A stretch of 64,000 nt of DNA from Cladobotryum mycophilum (Eukaryota > Ascomycota > Sordariomycetes > Hypocreales > Hypocreaceae). The stretch's first letter is position 1, and each line of letters starts with the position of its first letter. Below the pieces are notes generated by a model. That model did not search any database, had not been told where the DNA came from, and was given only the letters and a program-made list of their open reading frames with translations. Of this stretch, positions 34,504 to 46,952 are shown piece after piece. The stretch lies in assembly GCA_036429605.1 (NCBI GenBank), contig JAVFKD010000016.1, forward strand, positions 2,542,001-2,606,000. Direction: 5' to 3'. The translations under genes and the position numbers were made by a program.

Positions 34504-36319
34504 GGAAGAAGGCAAGCGCATAATAGCGGCGAAATAATGTACAAAGGAAATGAAGAAAATTGCCACTTTACGAGCGTCTTGGAGTGTTATTGACGTGTAG
34601 AAGCTCTACGATAGCTAGCTGTTGTAATATTGATCATAGCTTGTCGCCTATGAAAAAAATACAGACAGGTAGGTATATTGACGACTCGAGTACATGAACA
34701 TGCATCTCAGCTTTGACTTACCACAAGCTTTTGAAGGGGGCTGGACATGGTATTACTGGATATTGGGGCTCTGTAATTATCCAGAAATAGGTGTGGAGAT
34801 GGGATGATCAAATCCAGACTGCAACCAAACAAGGCATTATCCAAATATGCTTGGGTCTAAAGTCCATATAGGATGTCCAAAAGGTTGACGGGTGTTGGCG
34901 CGTGACAAGCAAACATTTGGATGTAAGGCTGCGCTGTTGCGTGTCTGGTAGTTGCATAATGGTTAAGAAGATCACGTGGTTGTTTGTGTGCCTTGATTGA
35001 TGCATGGGACGCAGACAATGTGGAGGTTTTTATCAGTTCATTTCAACCCGAAAGGTGGAAGCATGCATGCCAGCTTTCTTATCAGCATGTTCTACAGCTT
35101 TTTCTGATGATCAGTTTCGTGCCCAACGTAATATGAAGCCATACTGTCCAGCCCGGATGTTTCTATTGTAGGTGCGGAGGAGTACGTACCTAGAGGTAGC
35201 TCGTTACGGGCAGATACCAGGGACCCTCATACACAGTCTCAGCATACTTTTGGCGCCTTGTCGCTCGCCGTCCTGAGTACTTAGGTAGTGGGTCTTTTCA
35301 AGCATAAAGTAACTAGGGAGACGGATTTTCTGTCATAGAGAAGGAATGATAAGTGAGAGTTAGGAACGAGGCAGAGCAAATAGAAACTGCGTTTGGTTAG
35401 TACTAAGTATATTACTTACTAGGTACGTACCTAGTGACTCTTAATATGTTGAACACTAAGACAATGTTCAGACAACTTAGGGACTTTAGTAATACCTAAG
35501 GTAGTAGATCATGGATAATACAGGTATTAAATAGTGTTGACGTAGAGTAATGTAGTTCATACGCCCCGGGAATGTTATGCTTCACCGTACTCCGTAATAC
35601 TGTGTAGTCTCAAGGTACCTACCTAGTACTCAGTACTTAGTAGTAGTCATGCGCATGTCTGCACTCCTTTTCGTAATCGGGAAAGCCAGACCGTATACTA
35701 TATATACAGAGTACTACCTAGTACTAGGCAATTTATTCGCGACTATTATCACACCTGGGTAATTAATAAGACAGGCATAAAAAACCCTGTTTCTTATGCA
35801 TACTTTACCTCTGCATCTGGGCTGGGCTGGAGGAGTCGTCTCCGACGCCGCCGATGACATTATGTGGGGTCTAGGGCAGGAATAGAGGTGCCTGTACTTA
35901 ATCAAGGCATGTAAAAGTGTACTTAGTACTCCGTACTTACTGGTGCTCAGTGTAGCACTGCAAGGCCTGTGCATGCCCTCCGCATTATCAATGGTAATTT
36001 TGTCCACTTGGGTTCATCTGATTGGGTACTAGGTACCTAGTACTTCTACCTTGTTACTTAGGTACCTCTTACGGAGAACTTCACCGATCTAGGACGAGCA
36101 CCTGATAAACAAACCTAGGAGCTTTACCTTTGAGCTCAAACCATCTCAAACCTCCATACACTTTCAATCAATCACTTCAACACGCCGACCCCAGGAGCCT
36201 CCTCGCAGAACCACTCTTGAAGGGCTTCTGCTACAAACCACCTCAGAATAAGGCTAGTAGGAGTCGCTGCACTTTTCTTTCCTCTTGTTTTTTCCCGGCC
36301 GCGGCCGGTGGACGACGTC
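34504..36319. other. Gene-free region rich in short palindromic words, 1.8 kb
   Basis: This lies between the Smr gene (leftward start) and the NPC1-type gene (rightward start), so it is a divergent promoter region of unusual length. From about 35160 to 36070 it is dense in overlapping CTAG, GTAC and ACTTAG words, for example near 35418-35435, 35614-35645, 35709-35726 and 36025-36065. TACTCCGTA occurs at 35588-35596 and 35927-35935. I see no coding region, and this is not a clean tandem array. Confidence 0.5.
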
Positions 36320-39300
36320 ATGCGTCATCGAGCTGCACCGCCTCTTGGAGCGGCAGCTCTTCTTCTCTGCGCTCTTGTCAGAGCAGAATTGTACACTGCA
36401 AAGCATGAAACTGGAAGATGTGCTTTCCGTGGCCAATGCGGAAAGCAGAGCTTTTTTGGAAAAGAGCTCCCATGCGTCGACAATGAGCTGGCGCAGGATC
36501 CCGACGCTGAACTGCGACAGGAGCTTGTTGAGCTCTGTGGACAGAAATGGAGCGAGGGCCCGGTTTGCTGTACCTTAGACCAGGTATGTTCCTTCTTTCG
36601 TTGGCAATTGGCGCAGCTTTGATACTGATTGTGTTATAACAGGTACGCTCTCTTAAGTCGGAACTCGGCACCCCAAACACCCTCATCGGTTCTTGCCCAG
36701 CCTGCAAGGACAACTTCTTCAACCTCTTTTGCACATTCACATGCTCTCCCGACCAATCGACATTCATCAATATCACAGATGCTGCCGACAAGAATGGCAA
36801 GAAACTTGTCACCGAGCTCGATCATCTGGTTTCTGAGCCGTATGGCTCAGGCTTCTACGATAGCTGCAAAGAAGTTAAATTCGGAGGCGCAAACACCAAG
36901 GCAATGGATTTGATTGGCGGTGGAGCCAAGAATTATCACCAACTACTCAAGTTTCTGGGAGACAAAAAACCGTTTGTCGGCTCCCCCTTCCAGATTAACT
37001 TTCCCGAGAAGTACACCGAACCTGCGATGGAGCCAGTGAATATGGTCCCTAAAAAATGCAATGATGAGGACCCGGCCTATCGATGTGTTTGTGTCGACTG
37101 TCCTGAAGTGTGCCCTACACTGCCAGCCGTGGAAAAAGCAGGTTCCTGTCGAATTGGCGTCTTACCTTGCCTCTCATTCGCCTCCCTCTTCACCTATGGT
37201 ATTCTGCTCCTTGCATTTGTCGTATTCGTCTTTGGTCATGTCATCTGGCTGAGATATTCACGGCGCCGTATCGAAAGAACAAGATTGCTTCACGAGTCCT
37301 CTCACAGTGACGACGATGATGAAGGTGGCCCTGTTTTGACCGACGCTATGAGAGATCGACCAACCAAACGCTACTGGCTCAATGACAAGTGCGATAAGGC
37401 ATTTTACAAACTGGGAAATATGGCCGCTCGATTTCCTGGCTGGACTATCGGCATCAGCCTTCTTGTTGTCGCCATTCTTAGCGCTGGATGGTTCAAATTT
37501 GACTTGGAGAAAGATCCTGCTCGCCTTTGGGTCAGTCCTTCATCTGCCGCTGCGCAGGAGAAGGAATATTTTGATGCAAACTTTGGGCCCTTTTATCGCG
37601 CAGAAAAAGTTTTCCTTGTCAATGATACCAGTCCTTCTGGTCCCGGCCCAGTTCTTAGCTATGAGACTCTAAAATGGTGGATGGAGGTCGAAGATAGCAT
37701 TGCTAAACTCGAAAGCCCAACATTTGGAAATTTCCTGCACGATCTATGCTTTAAGCCTACAGATGATGCTTGCGTTGTCCAATCAGTCACAGCTTATTGG
37801 TACATGAAAGGTGGTCTGGATCCCAAAACCTGGAAGGATGATCTTCGCAACTGTGCGAGGTCTCCTGTTGATTGCCGACCAGCTTTTGGCCAACCCATCG
37901 ACCCCAACATGATTTTAGGAGGATACGAAGACGATGTTGCGGATGCCCAGGCTCTCACGGTCACTTGGGTTGTTAATAATGCTGCCGAAGGGAATGGTGC
38001 GCGAACTCGTGCTATCGATTGGGAGAATGCTCTGCGCGATCGGCTGCTTGAGGTGCAAGAGGAAGCAAAAGATCGTGGTCTCCGATTATCATTTACGACT
38101 GAAATCAGTCTTGAGCAGGAACTTAACAAGTCGACAAACACTGATGCTAAAATCATTGTGATCAGCTACATTGTCATGTTCATATATGCCTGCATGGCCT
38201 TGGGAACGCCGTTGAAGTATCTGTTTAGCAACCCTGCCTTGCTACTTGTCGAGTCCAAGGTTACTCTAGGTCTTGTTGGAATCATCATTGTCCTCATGTC
38301 TATCACTGCTTCTATCGGTTTCTTTGCGTGGGTTGGCCTAAAAGCTACACTCATCATTGTTGAAGTCATTCCCTTCATTGTTTTGGCCGTCGGTGTTGAC
38401 AACATTTTCCTCATTGTACATGAGTTGGAAAGAGTCAACATTAGCTGTCCAGACCAAATGGTGGAGGAGCGAGTTGCTCGAGCTCTTGGCAGGATGGGCC
38501 CGTCGATTCTATTCTCAGCCCTAACAGAGACAGTCGCCTTTGCTCTAGGTTCTGCCGTAGGCATGCCAGCTGTCCGGAACTTTGCTGCCTACGCTGCCGG
38601 TGCAGTCCTGGTAAATGCCATCCTGCAAATGACCATGTTTGTGTCTTTCTTATCACTCAATCAAATGCGAGTTGAGGACCACCGTTGTGAACTGTGGCCC
38701 TGGTGGCAGATCAAAAAGGCTAGAATCCATCTCAATGGCAATAATGGGTATCCTCCTGCTGCCAGAGCGGCCGATGTTGACGAAGAGAGCTACTTGCAGA
38801 TCTTTATCAAAAATACCTATGCACCAAGTCTTCTGGGTAAAAAGGTCAAGCTTGGCGTTGTCACCCTTTTTCTGGGCTTATTTGCTGCTGCTGTAGCGCT
38901 ACTACCTGAAATCCAGCTTGGATTAGACCAACGTGTAGCAATTCCAGATGGTTCATATCTAATCCCCTATTTCAATGATCTTTATGATTATCTAGAGATA
39001 GGACCGCCCGTCTATTTCGTCACGCGCAATACGGATGCTTCTCACCGACATGAACAGCAGGCACTATGCTCAAGGTTTACCACATGTCAGCCCTTCTCTC
39101 TTACAAATACCCTCGAGCTCGAGAGACAGCGACCGGATATTTCTTACATCATGTCACCAACAGCAAGCTGGATAGATGACTTTTTCTTGTGGCTGAATCC
39201 TATATATGAAGAATGCTGCATTGAACGCGGGCGAACATGCTTTACTAATAGGAAGCCTGGGTGGAACACCACATTGTATGGAATGCCTGAAGATGAAGAG

Positions 39301-40188
39301 TTTATCCGTTATCTCAAGAAGTTCTTGGCTGCCAAGACAGATGACACTTGCCCCTTGGGTGGACAGGCTGCTTACAGCGACGCCGTGATCATTGACGATG
39401 CAGGCATCAAAACCACGCATTTCAGGACCGCACATACTCGATTACAGAGTCAGGATGACTTTATCAATGCTTATTCATCTGCCCGTCGCATCGCCTCGGA
39501 TATTAAAGAAAGAACGGGTGCAGATGTCTTCCCATACAGCGTGTTTTACATCTTTTTCGACCAATACCTTAGTATCATTCCTCTAACGGCTGGTCTCCTC
39601 TGTGCTGTTGTTGGCATCATCTTCGTTGTTGCCTCACTTTTGTTAGGTTCAGTCTTGACTTCGGCTGTGGTAACTGTCACAGTCGCAATGAGTGTCGTCG
39701 ATATCATGGGGGCTATGGCCGTGTTCGGTGTTTCTTTGAATGCAGTCTCTTTGGTCAATCTCATCATCTGTGTTGGAATATCAGTTGAGTTCTGTGCTCA
39801 TATTGCTCGAGCCTTCATGTTCCCGTCTCGGACAGTAATGGAGAGTAATAATGCTTTCCGCGGGCGTGATGCTCGCGCCTGGACAGCACTCGTCAACGTC
39901 GGCGGCTCCGTATTTTCTGGCATCACAGTCACTAAGCTGCTTGGCGTGTGCGTGCTTGCATTCACGCGCTCAAAGATTTTTGAGATTTACTACTTCCGAG
40001 TATGGCTGGCTCTTGTTGTTTTTGCTGCTCTCCATGCACTTGTCTTCTTGCCAGTCGCACTGAGCATTTTTGGAGGCGAGGGTTATGTCGACCCAGAGAG
40101 CGAAGGTACGGCGGCACAAGACCTGACCGACAGACGATGGCGGGCAATCAGAATCCACGACAACAGCGATTCAGATGATGACTATTAG
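36320..40188 (+). CDS. ncr1: NPC1/Ncr1-type intracellular sterol transporter
   Basis: This polytopic vacuolar protein moves sterol across the glycocalyx into the membrane. Exons are 36320-36583 and 36643-40188 (59-nt intron), about 1269 aa. A signal peptide (PPLGAAALLLCALVRA) is followed by the Cys-rich N-terminal sterol-binding domain (ETGRCAFRGQCG; IGSCPACKDNFFNLFCTFTC). A transmembrane helix follows near FASLFTYGILLLAFVVFVFG, then a lumenal domain. Next comes the sterol-sensing domain (LVGIIIVLMSITASIGFFAW to LAVGVDNIFLIVHELERVN), a second lumenal Cys-containing domain, and a final Patched-type membrane block (LVNLIICVGISVEFCAHIAR). Length and domain order match the family. An earlier in-frame Met at 36308 is possible, but the signal peptide fits the later start better. 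Confidence 0.97.
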
Positions 40189-40769
40189 TTGCCTCGGTCA
40201 ATCATCATGCGCTTGTATAAGAAACAATGTATTTGTCCCGAGACAAGAGGAAGGTATTGCAGTGGTCTAACAATGTCTTCAGTATTCTTGGAGTGTTTTA
40301 GTCACATGCAAGCAGTGGCAATAGATGACAACTCATCAAAGACACATGGCGTTATGGGTTAGTCTTTCTCTGCACGTTGGCTAGCGAAGAAGGATCGGGT
40401 TTGTTAGAGCAGCATGTTTTAAGTCTTGCAGGAAATGTCATGGTAAATGAGAAGGAGTGATGGATCAGATTTTCAGCATAAGTAATGAATTGGGTCGGCA
40501 TGTGTTTTATCTAATGTGATTTTCTTTTATAGGGTCTAGCTGGGAAATCTGTACAGATCTAACTGAGTGTGGTAGTAGGGGTTGGGGGTTGGCTCACAGA
40601 ATGCGTGTATACTAAGTAATGGATAGAGTCATCCGAGGCAATCAGTTTTTTCATGAATTAAGAACCTAACGTATAAACCAAATAACTTGGCTTTGTTGAT
40701 GTTACTTGTTACATCAAGTGCTTTGTCCCCCCCAAGAAAGAAAGAAAAAATTGCTGTCCATACAAGCAC
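40189..40769. other. Convergent intergenic region
   Basis: This lies between the ends of the NPC1-type gene and the YTH gene. It is AT-rich, and no coding region is seen. Confidence 0.45.
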
Positions 40770-42453
40770 TCAGTAATCAATTAAATTCGTATCGTCATGT
40801 TCCTCTACATCTCCGTTTTCCACGAAGCTCTCCGCTTGCCAAGGCTTTTCTGACGACCAGTTTGAGTCGTCAACTGCCTTTGTTTCTCCAAATGAGTCCC
40901 ATCCATTCGTTTCTCCGTCGTCCGCCCATGACGTTGTCCAGGATGACTTGTTCTTGCGTTTTGTCGTACCTTTATCCATAACTTTCATCATCCTGCGACC
41001 ACAGGCTTCGGTGTATTCTTGGCCATCTCTACCTACAAAGGCTCGTCGACCCTCGTTGAAATCGTTTTTGAGTTCACCAACTTTCCAGAATTCGGTGTGA
41101 CGGGTGTTGAGCCACTCAACCTGGAATGGATGGCTAGTCTTCCAGTGGATGCTGGTCATCCACTCTGTCTTTTCTATGTCGGGACGGGGTGCTGTAAGCA
41201 TGCGAGCCTGGAGATATCAAGCCGGGAGAGTTAGTCATTTATACAACACCTGGTTAACAGGCAACATGGGCTGAAACATTATGACCAATCGATCAGGTCA
41301 CTACAGCCTCACTGTTTATACTTACATATCCCTGGAAGCTCTGGCTCTTGTTAATGGACCAAAATAGAATAACGCTTTTACTCTTATTAAAAGCCTCGGT
41401 TAGGAGTTTGCCATTTTCTGCCTTTGTTATCCATAGTCCCTATGCAGCCATTAGAAATTGTCTAGAAGATTGGTGAAGACATACTTCTTTTTGCGACATT
41501 TCGACGTTCCTCGTGTTGAAAGACTTGATGAGGAAGTATCGCGATACTGTATATTCGTTAGCTATGTAACATCCATAAGAGGCTACTTCAGTGTTATGAT
41601 GCTTCAGATATAAATCATGAATTGCATAAAGCTGAGTCAAAAACTCGGGGAGAAGGGGTTGTAAGCTACCTTGTGTATTGTCCGGATTTTGAAGCAGGCT
41701 TGGCTGCCATCTATCACGGCGAGGTCGTTCCTGTACCTTGTACCGTGGAATCTTGGGGGTTATCTCTGTCTCTGGGGCTTCAGTACCAGAGTGAACTGAT
41801 TCAGAAGTTGTGGATAGAATAGAATTGTCATCGTGATGATGAGGGAATGCGCAGTCATTCGTCTGAGCAGACATCATGCCACCACCATCTTGGTCTGGAG
41901 GGTGGGTGCGAGAACCAATAGTATCAACACAAGAAGTTGAATCCTGAGACTCGCCGCCTTCTTCCAAGCATTGTATATTGTGCGTAATATCATTGCTGGC
42001 TTTGTAGTCAATTGATGTTCCGGAAGAAATTGAAAGAGTTGGTGGTTGAAGCGAATAGGCTATTGAGGGAACGGCACCATGACGCTCAATGGGGCTCAAC
42101 GGCGTAACAAGATTGCCGCTGGCATTCTGAATCTCGGAAAGAATTTCAGATCTTTGTGCATCAAGAGCCTTTAGTTTTCGGAGTCCAGATAGGATTTTGT
42201 TGCGATACTCGATATCATAAAAGCGAGTGTACTCTAGCCAGAGCTTGAGATCTTCATGGGAGTCCACAATGTCCTCCAACACATCCTTACTAAGCCCATG
42301 TGCCATTTCCTTCACGCCGTGATACAGTGGTGCGCTGTTATCGTCACCGTCGGCGTTGGCGTTGGCGTTGGAGTTTGAGTTGTTGTCGGTTTCGGCAGAA
42401 GGTTGGAGGATCTCTTCATTGACGGTATGCACCACCTCCTTGACCAAATTCAT
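40770..42453 (-). CDS. YTH-domain RNA-binding protein (probable m6A reader)
   Basis: Exons (leftward) are 42453-41485, 41439-41326 and 41207-40770; introns are 45 and 118 nt, giving 506 aa. Residues 1 to about 280 are mostly disordered with an acidic/Asn-rich start. The YTH domain lies near residues 298-420: SRYFLIKSFNTRNVEMSQKE, then GLWITKAENGKLLTEAF, KSVILFWSINKSQSFQGYAR, MTSIHWKTSHPFQVEWLNTR and AFVGRDGQEYTEACGRRMM. The aromatic-cage positions appear as Trp in GLWIT, in VILFWS and in VEWLNT-type contexts, as known for YTH readers. The tail is acidic and Trp-rich. Both introns fall inside the YTH domain, so no single open frame shows it whole. YTH proteins bind N6-methyladenosine or RNA motifs; the target is not known from sequence. 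Confidence 0.93.
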
Positions 42454-43383
42454 CTTGGTCAGTGCTCAATGGCTCGGTGGGGCTGTAGTAATTATTCTTT
42501 GTTCACTGAGGAGCTGGTGAGTCAAGCGTGGCGCCGTTCGTGACGTAGGGTTTAATTAGTCTGTAGACGGGTGAGTTAGTGTCTTGGATGGGTAGAAACT
42601 TCGCATGGAAAAGCAGCATCATACTCTGCTGCCATCAATGTAGGGGGTCGAATTCGGTCCAAGCAAATAAATCAAATGGCTCAGAAAATACAAGAGAACC
42701 AGCAAGATATATAGTTAGAAAATGCCTTCATGACCACCGGTTCAGTGGCAGAGGCAAGCTAGGTAGGTAGGTAGGTATGAATCGACTGGGAACAGCTGGG
42801 ACTCACTGAATCAGATACAATATTCACAATCGGTACCTTGATCTGATTTTCCTCGAATACGCCAAATCTTACCTCGAGTCAGTCTGGCGAGTCGGTAGAG
42901 TCGGAAATAGACGGTCAAAGCTGAGACAAGCGTAGCATGGAAGATGTGCATCAAGACCCTTGTGCGTGCATACAATCGCTCATCGGTGATGATTAGAACA
43001 ATCGCTCATCTCTCACAGATTTTTAATCCTTTATTCAACTTTTCGAGGATAAGAGAGACAGCCGTTTTTGACAGTGAATCAAGGCCGAGCCACGTAGGAA
43101 TGCAGCCACCCGATGCCAACGCACCCGATGCCTCTACGAATACTCACGGTGAAAGCGATCATTGATATGTTCAAGTAATGAAGCGATAAAGATTAATGAG
43201 GATAACGACATCCATATCACACAGTAGTGATTGTTTTCAATTTCCTGTAGAACCAAACGTGTGGGCCATTGATGGTAGCACGAGTTGTCAATCTCTAACA
43301 ATTAATTTGGACAATTATTTGACTATCAAACTACAGTCCATACAAGTTGTACTGAGGGGAGCCCAGCTAACTCTTGATCCAAG
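42454..43383. other. Intergenic region between two leftward genes
   Basis: The left part is the promoter of the YTH gene and contains a TGAGTCA word at 42518-42524. A short GTAG tandem occurs near 42763-42778. The rest is AT-rich and includes the 3' end of the GPI18 gene. No coding region is supported. Confidence 0.45.
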
Positions 43384-44755
43384 TTATTTAAGAATGAATC
43401 TAGGCTGGGGGAGAAATGATGCGAACAACCCGCCCTGAATGCTGCCATACATTACCATGAAGACAACGATTGCCCATCCTCTAGCCTGTGATTTTCTATC
43501 ACCCAAGCAGCTAGCTACCCACCAGTACCATACAGAGTAACCAGATGATAGTCGCGTGATAATCTGGACATGAAAGTTGGTAATGGCCAATATGGCCACC
43601 GCAAGTTGAATGGCGGCCAACGTGCGAACAAAGACTTGATGGCTCTCAGCTTTACTAGACATTCGTGGCATGAGCCCATGGCTAGATCCCATAAGAAACG
43701 AAACACCAGATTTTATCAGGATCGCCAGCATAGGACTAGCTAATAAGAATAAGGGAATATGCGAAGGGGTCCAGTATTTCAGGAAGCCACCGTTCCTATA
43801 ATCCACGTAAGCTTCACTCAATCAATATAGTTCATATGATGTAGGCTCACCAATAATCTTCTTGGACAAAAGTATAGATGCTAGGGATCATACGAGAACA
43901 CCAGGGTCGCAGTTCACCCTCAGCCAAATCCCAATGGCAATACCTCAGCCAAGCAACTGCTTGAGGCACAATGCTGCCTGCCGCTACAAATAAGCCACCA
44001 AGAACTGGTGCAACACCCGTTAAAAGCACAGCAAAGCCTGGCCGCCGGATGAATGTTTGCAAACACTTGATTGCCTCTACAGCAAATAGGATACCGTTTA
44101 AAAGTCCATTAGTTCGGAACGGGATGGAAATGCCAAACACAATTCCCGCGCTAACTAGCTTAATATTTCGGCTGAAAGATGTCGAACTACTCTGCAAACC
44201 TTGAGCGAAGAGTAGATATCCGATAAATGACAAGCAGGCGAATGGGCTCTCCGAGTATGGTGCAGAAAGAAACAGGCCTGCTGGTGAAATTATGTGCAAC
44301 AAAGATGCCACATATGCAAGGTTCTTGTTGTCGAAGAGAATCGTCGTGAGTTTGTGCAAGGATAGCACTGCAATGAGGTGTGTAAAATGCGTAAAGGCAA
44401 TCGCCAAAAGAGGCTCAACAACGCCATCACCAACGAAGCCCCATGATTGAAAATGCCGTAATATGCTTTGGGCCACAGTAGGTAGAGCTGCTCCAAATGC
44501 CCATTGTTGTTCATACACGTATCCTTTGCGTGAAGCATACATAAAGTATAAGGCGTCCCATCGCGTCAGTCTAGAGGCAAGCATTGGGACTTTTGCATCG
44601 CTTCCATAAGTGTGCTCGAAGAAGATCGACGTTGACGTGTCATAATCAGGGCCAACAGCAGCGCCGAGCGCAATGGCAAGCAGGAATGCTTTCCATGCCA
44701 GAAATACGACTGTCAACGAAGAAAAGGGTTTGGCATCGAAGGAAAGTAACCCCAT
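43384..44755 (-). CDS. gpi18: GPI mannosyltransferase 2 (Gpi18/PIG-V)
   Basis: This ER membrane enzyme adds the second mannose during GPI-anchor synthesis. Exons are 44755-43851 and 43795-43384; the intron is 55 nt (GTGAGC donor, TATAG acceptor), giving 438 aa. The family signature near the N terminus is present (ASRLTRWDALYFMYASRKGY, then EQQWAFGAALPT), including the conserved Trp-Asp pair. Many hydrophobic segments follow, such as LSFIGYLLFAQGL and AGIVFGISIPFRTNGLLNG. Splicing joins VQEDYW to NGGFLKYWTPSHIPLF, which matches the family pattern. The protein ends FLPQPRFILK. Enzymes of this type are essential in yeast. Nothing odd is seen. Confidence 0.95.
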
Positions 44756-45495
44756 TTTCGGGTTCTTCTAGATCAAGGCACAGCGCGAAGCTTCGTGTGT
44801 AGGCAATGAGATCGCAAATGTAACGTGTCCACTATTGGGTTTCTCAATTGGACAGCTTAGGCCAATTCCGGTGCCAAAGATGATTTTGTGAATAATTTAA
44901 CCGAGGTTTCATGCGTGAACTATTAATATTAAAAGAGGTCCATTCGAAGCATGACTTTCATGAAGTATCCAGATGAGTTCTTTGTCGCGGCATTATGAGA
45001 TGACTTTACACAGTGAAAATGTTCATTTTGAACACTGTGATTCACATCATGAAATTTTCATACTGGATATTGGAAGGGGGGAAATTGATGAGATGAGATG
45101 AGCGCCCATATACATATTCATCACAAACGCATGTACATACATTTTCAAAAAAAAATTGAATCTCACCCTCTAGAGACTTCATAATTTTAAATTTATAAGA
45201 TCATTGATAGCCTATTATATTATAAATGCCACATAATAATTTTAACTCTTTCGACAATGGCTCTCACCGCCAGTAATTTATTGACGCTATGCACCCTGTA
45301 CCTTAATGAGTAAGTGAGTGAGTCTCTCAGTCACAACGCGCCCAGATGAAGCCCTGGTTATGAGCTTCTCTTCTCCATACCCGTTTGTAGATATAATGCT
45401 TATTAGTGGGGTAGCCGTCAGAAGTATCGGGTAGTCCTTATTTTCTCTAAGATGATGTATGACTCACCAGCATTACCACCAAACACAATCTCAAT
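44756..45495. other. Divergent promoter region
   Basis: This is shared upstream sequence of gpi18 (leftward) and the thioesterase-like gene (rightward). It is AT-rich and contains a small imperfect inverted repeat at 45009-45039, listed separately. No coding region is seen. Confidence 0.45.
45009..45039. repeat. Small imperfect inverted repeat
   Basis: CACAGTG at 45009-45015 is mirrored by CACTGTG at 45033-45039, with an inner pair TGTTCA/TGAACA at 45020-45025 and 45029-45034. It could form a short hairpin or be a dimeric protein site in the divergent promoter. It may also be chance. Confidence 0.3.
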
Positions 45496-46446
45496 ATGAG
45501 TGAGAGTAGCTCATGCCCGCCAGCTCCCCTCAAGGGCTCTACAAAGCGACCTCCCCTTGGAGAGTTTCTTCCTCCTATCGTTAGCCTACCGTCTTCTTCA
45601 TTACACACATCGACCATCATCTTCCTTCATGGGCGAGGATCAAATGCCAAGAAGTTTGCTGAGCCTTTGCTATCAACTCCAGTCACTGGTCATCTCACCT
45701 TTCGCGATGCCCTACCTCACACCAAGTTTATTTTCCCTACAGCTCCTCTTATGAGGGCAACCAAGTACCGTCGTTCCATCATCCATCAGTGGTATGATGG
45801 AACGGGCGATTGGGAGCCTGAAGTGCGGGGAAACATGCGACAAAGTGTCGAATACATTCATGGCATACTCCAGCGAGAGATTCAACTATTAAGGAATTCC
45901 AAGAGTGTGGTGCTGGCTGGGATTAGTCAAGGATGTGCTATGTCCCTGACGAGCATGCTCCTTTGGAATGGCTCACCTCTGGGGGCTGTGATTGGCATTT
46001 GTGGCTTTATGCCTCTCAATGATCACTTGACCGAAATTTTGGACGGAAGACATTATAATGAAACCGGTGAAGACGATGATATCGTATTTGGATCGGAGAG
46101 CGAATCTGATGGCGATGTTGGCAAAGATAAAAATAACACTCCAACTCCATTGCAAATGGCGGTAGCTGAGCTTCGGGAAGAGGTTGAACTTCCCCATACG
46201 CTACAGTTGCCCCTCTCATTTTTATCTACTCCCATTTTCATCGGGCATGGTACTGAAGACAGCAATGTGGAATATTATCATGGCCAGCGAGCTGCAGAGT
46301 TGCTGGCTAAGATGGGGTTGCCAGTGGAGCTTCATACTTACGACGGACTAGGCCATTGGTACTCTCAAGAGATGCTGGGGCATATTCTCGTTTTTCTAAG
46401 TGACAAGGCCGACTTCAAAAATACCAGAGTGGTTGATGATGGTTGA
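45496..46446 (+). CDS. Acyl-protein-thioesterase/carboxylesterase-like alpha/beta hydrolase
   Basis: This single-exon gene codes 316 aa of the phospholipase/carboxylesterase (APT1-like) family, whose members cleave acyl groups from proteins or lysophospholipids. The oxyanion-side motif is IIFLHGRGSNAKKF. The catalytic Ser lies in VVLAGISQGCAMSL (GxSxG), the Asp in IFIGHGTEDSNVEYYHG and the His in YDGLGHWYSQEML, so the triad is complete. An acidic insert (ETGEDDDIVFGSESESDGD) sits between the Ser and the Asp and is longer than in APT1, making this a larger fungal variant. There is no signal peptide, so a cytosolic location is likely. The substrate cannot be told from sequence. Confidence 0.9.
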   Translation: MSESSSCPPAPLKGSTKRPPLGEFLPPIVSLPSSSLHTSTIIFLHGRGSNAKKFAEPLLSTPVTGHLTFRDALPHTKFIFPTAPLMRATKYRRSIIHQWYDGTGDWEPEVRGNMRQSVEYIHGILQREIQLLRNSKSVVLAGISQGCAMSLTSMLLWNGSPLGAVIGICGFMPLNDHLTEILDGRHYNETGEDDDIVFGSESESDGDVGKDKNNTPTPLQMAVAELREEVELPHTLQLPLSFLSTPIFIGHGTEDSNVEYYHGQRAAELLAKMGLPVELHTYDGLGHWYSQEMLGHILVFLSDKADFKNTRVVDDG

Positions 46447-46952
46447 ATGTTTGACCCACAAAGCAGCCATGGCCATATCGCGCCCCATCAACTGCGCCTC
46501 AAACAATCTGGAAGCTGCAAATTGGCAAGGCATAGATGGTACATCAAGGTGGCTTAGTTGTTGACAACTGTCTTGAGTGACACATCGGAGACCACACATC
46601 CAGTTTTAGGAATGGAATAATATCGTCGTCGTCAGATGGTGGCAGATATGCATGTACTAACAAAGTTCAGACGAGCTCTCTTCAACAGTTCATTTCGAAA
46701 TGGACTCTAGTAGGGTATAGTGATTCTTCAGATGTCAGAGGGGCATATTCTTAGTATCTACCAAATGGATTTGCTAATTATACAATTCGGGGCTTTTCAC
46801 TTTGCGCAGATCTTGGGAATACTGCTACGTTGCACTTGAAATCGGAGCGTATGACACATGCTGTCTCGGTTGTTCCTCTTGAGTCTTGATGTGTTGGTTG
46901 CCCACCTTGAACGTTGACTCACACTTCCGCCCCGCGCACTTAATTATATACC
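46447..46952. other. Intergenic region upstream of the glycyl-tRNA synthetase copy
   Basis: This contains the 3' end of the hydrolase gene and the former promoter of the degenerate synthetase copy, with a TGACTCA word at 46915-46921. No other feature is seen. Confidence 0.45.
46915..46921. promoter_or_regulatory. TGACTCA word upstream of the synthetase pseudogene
   Basis: TGACTCA is the binding site of Gcn4/Cpc1 factors, which activate aminoacyl-tRNA synthetase genes in fungi. It stands 32 bases before the ATG at 46953. Such 7-mers are expected several times by chance in 64 kb, so only the position makes it suggestive. Confidence 0.35.
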
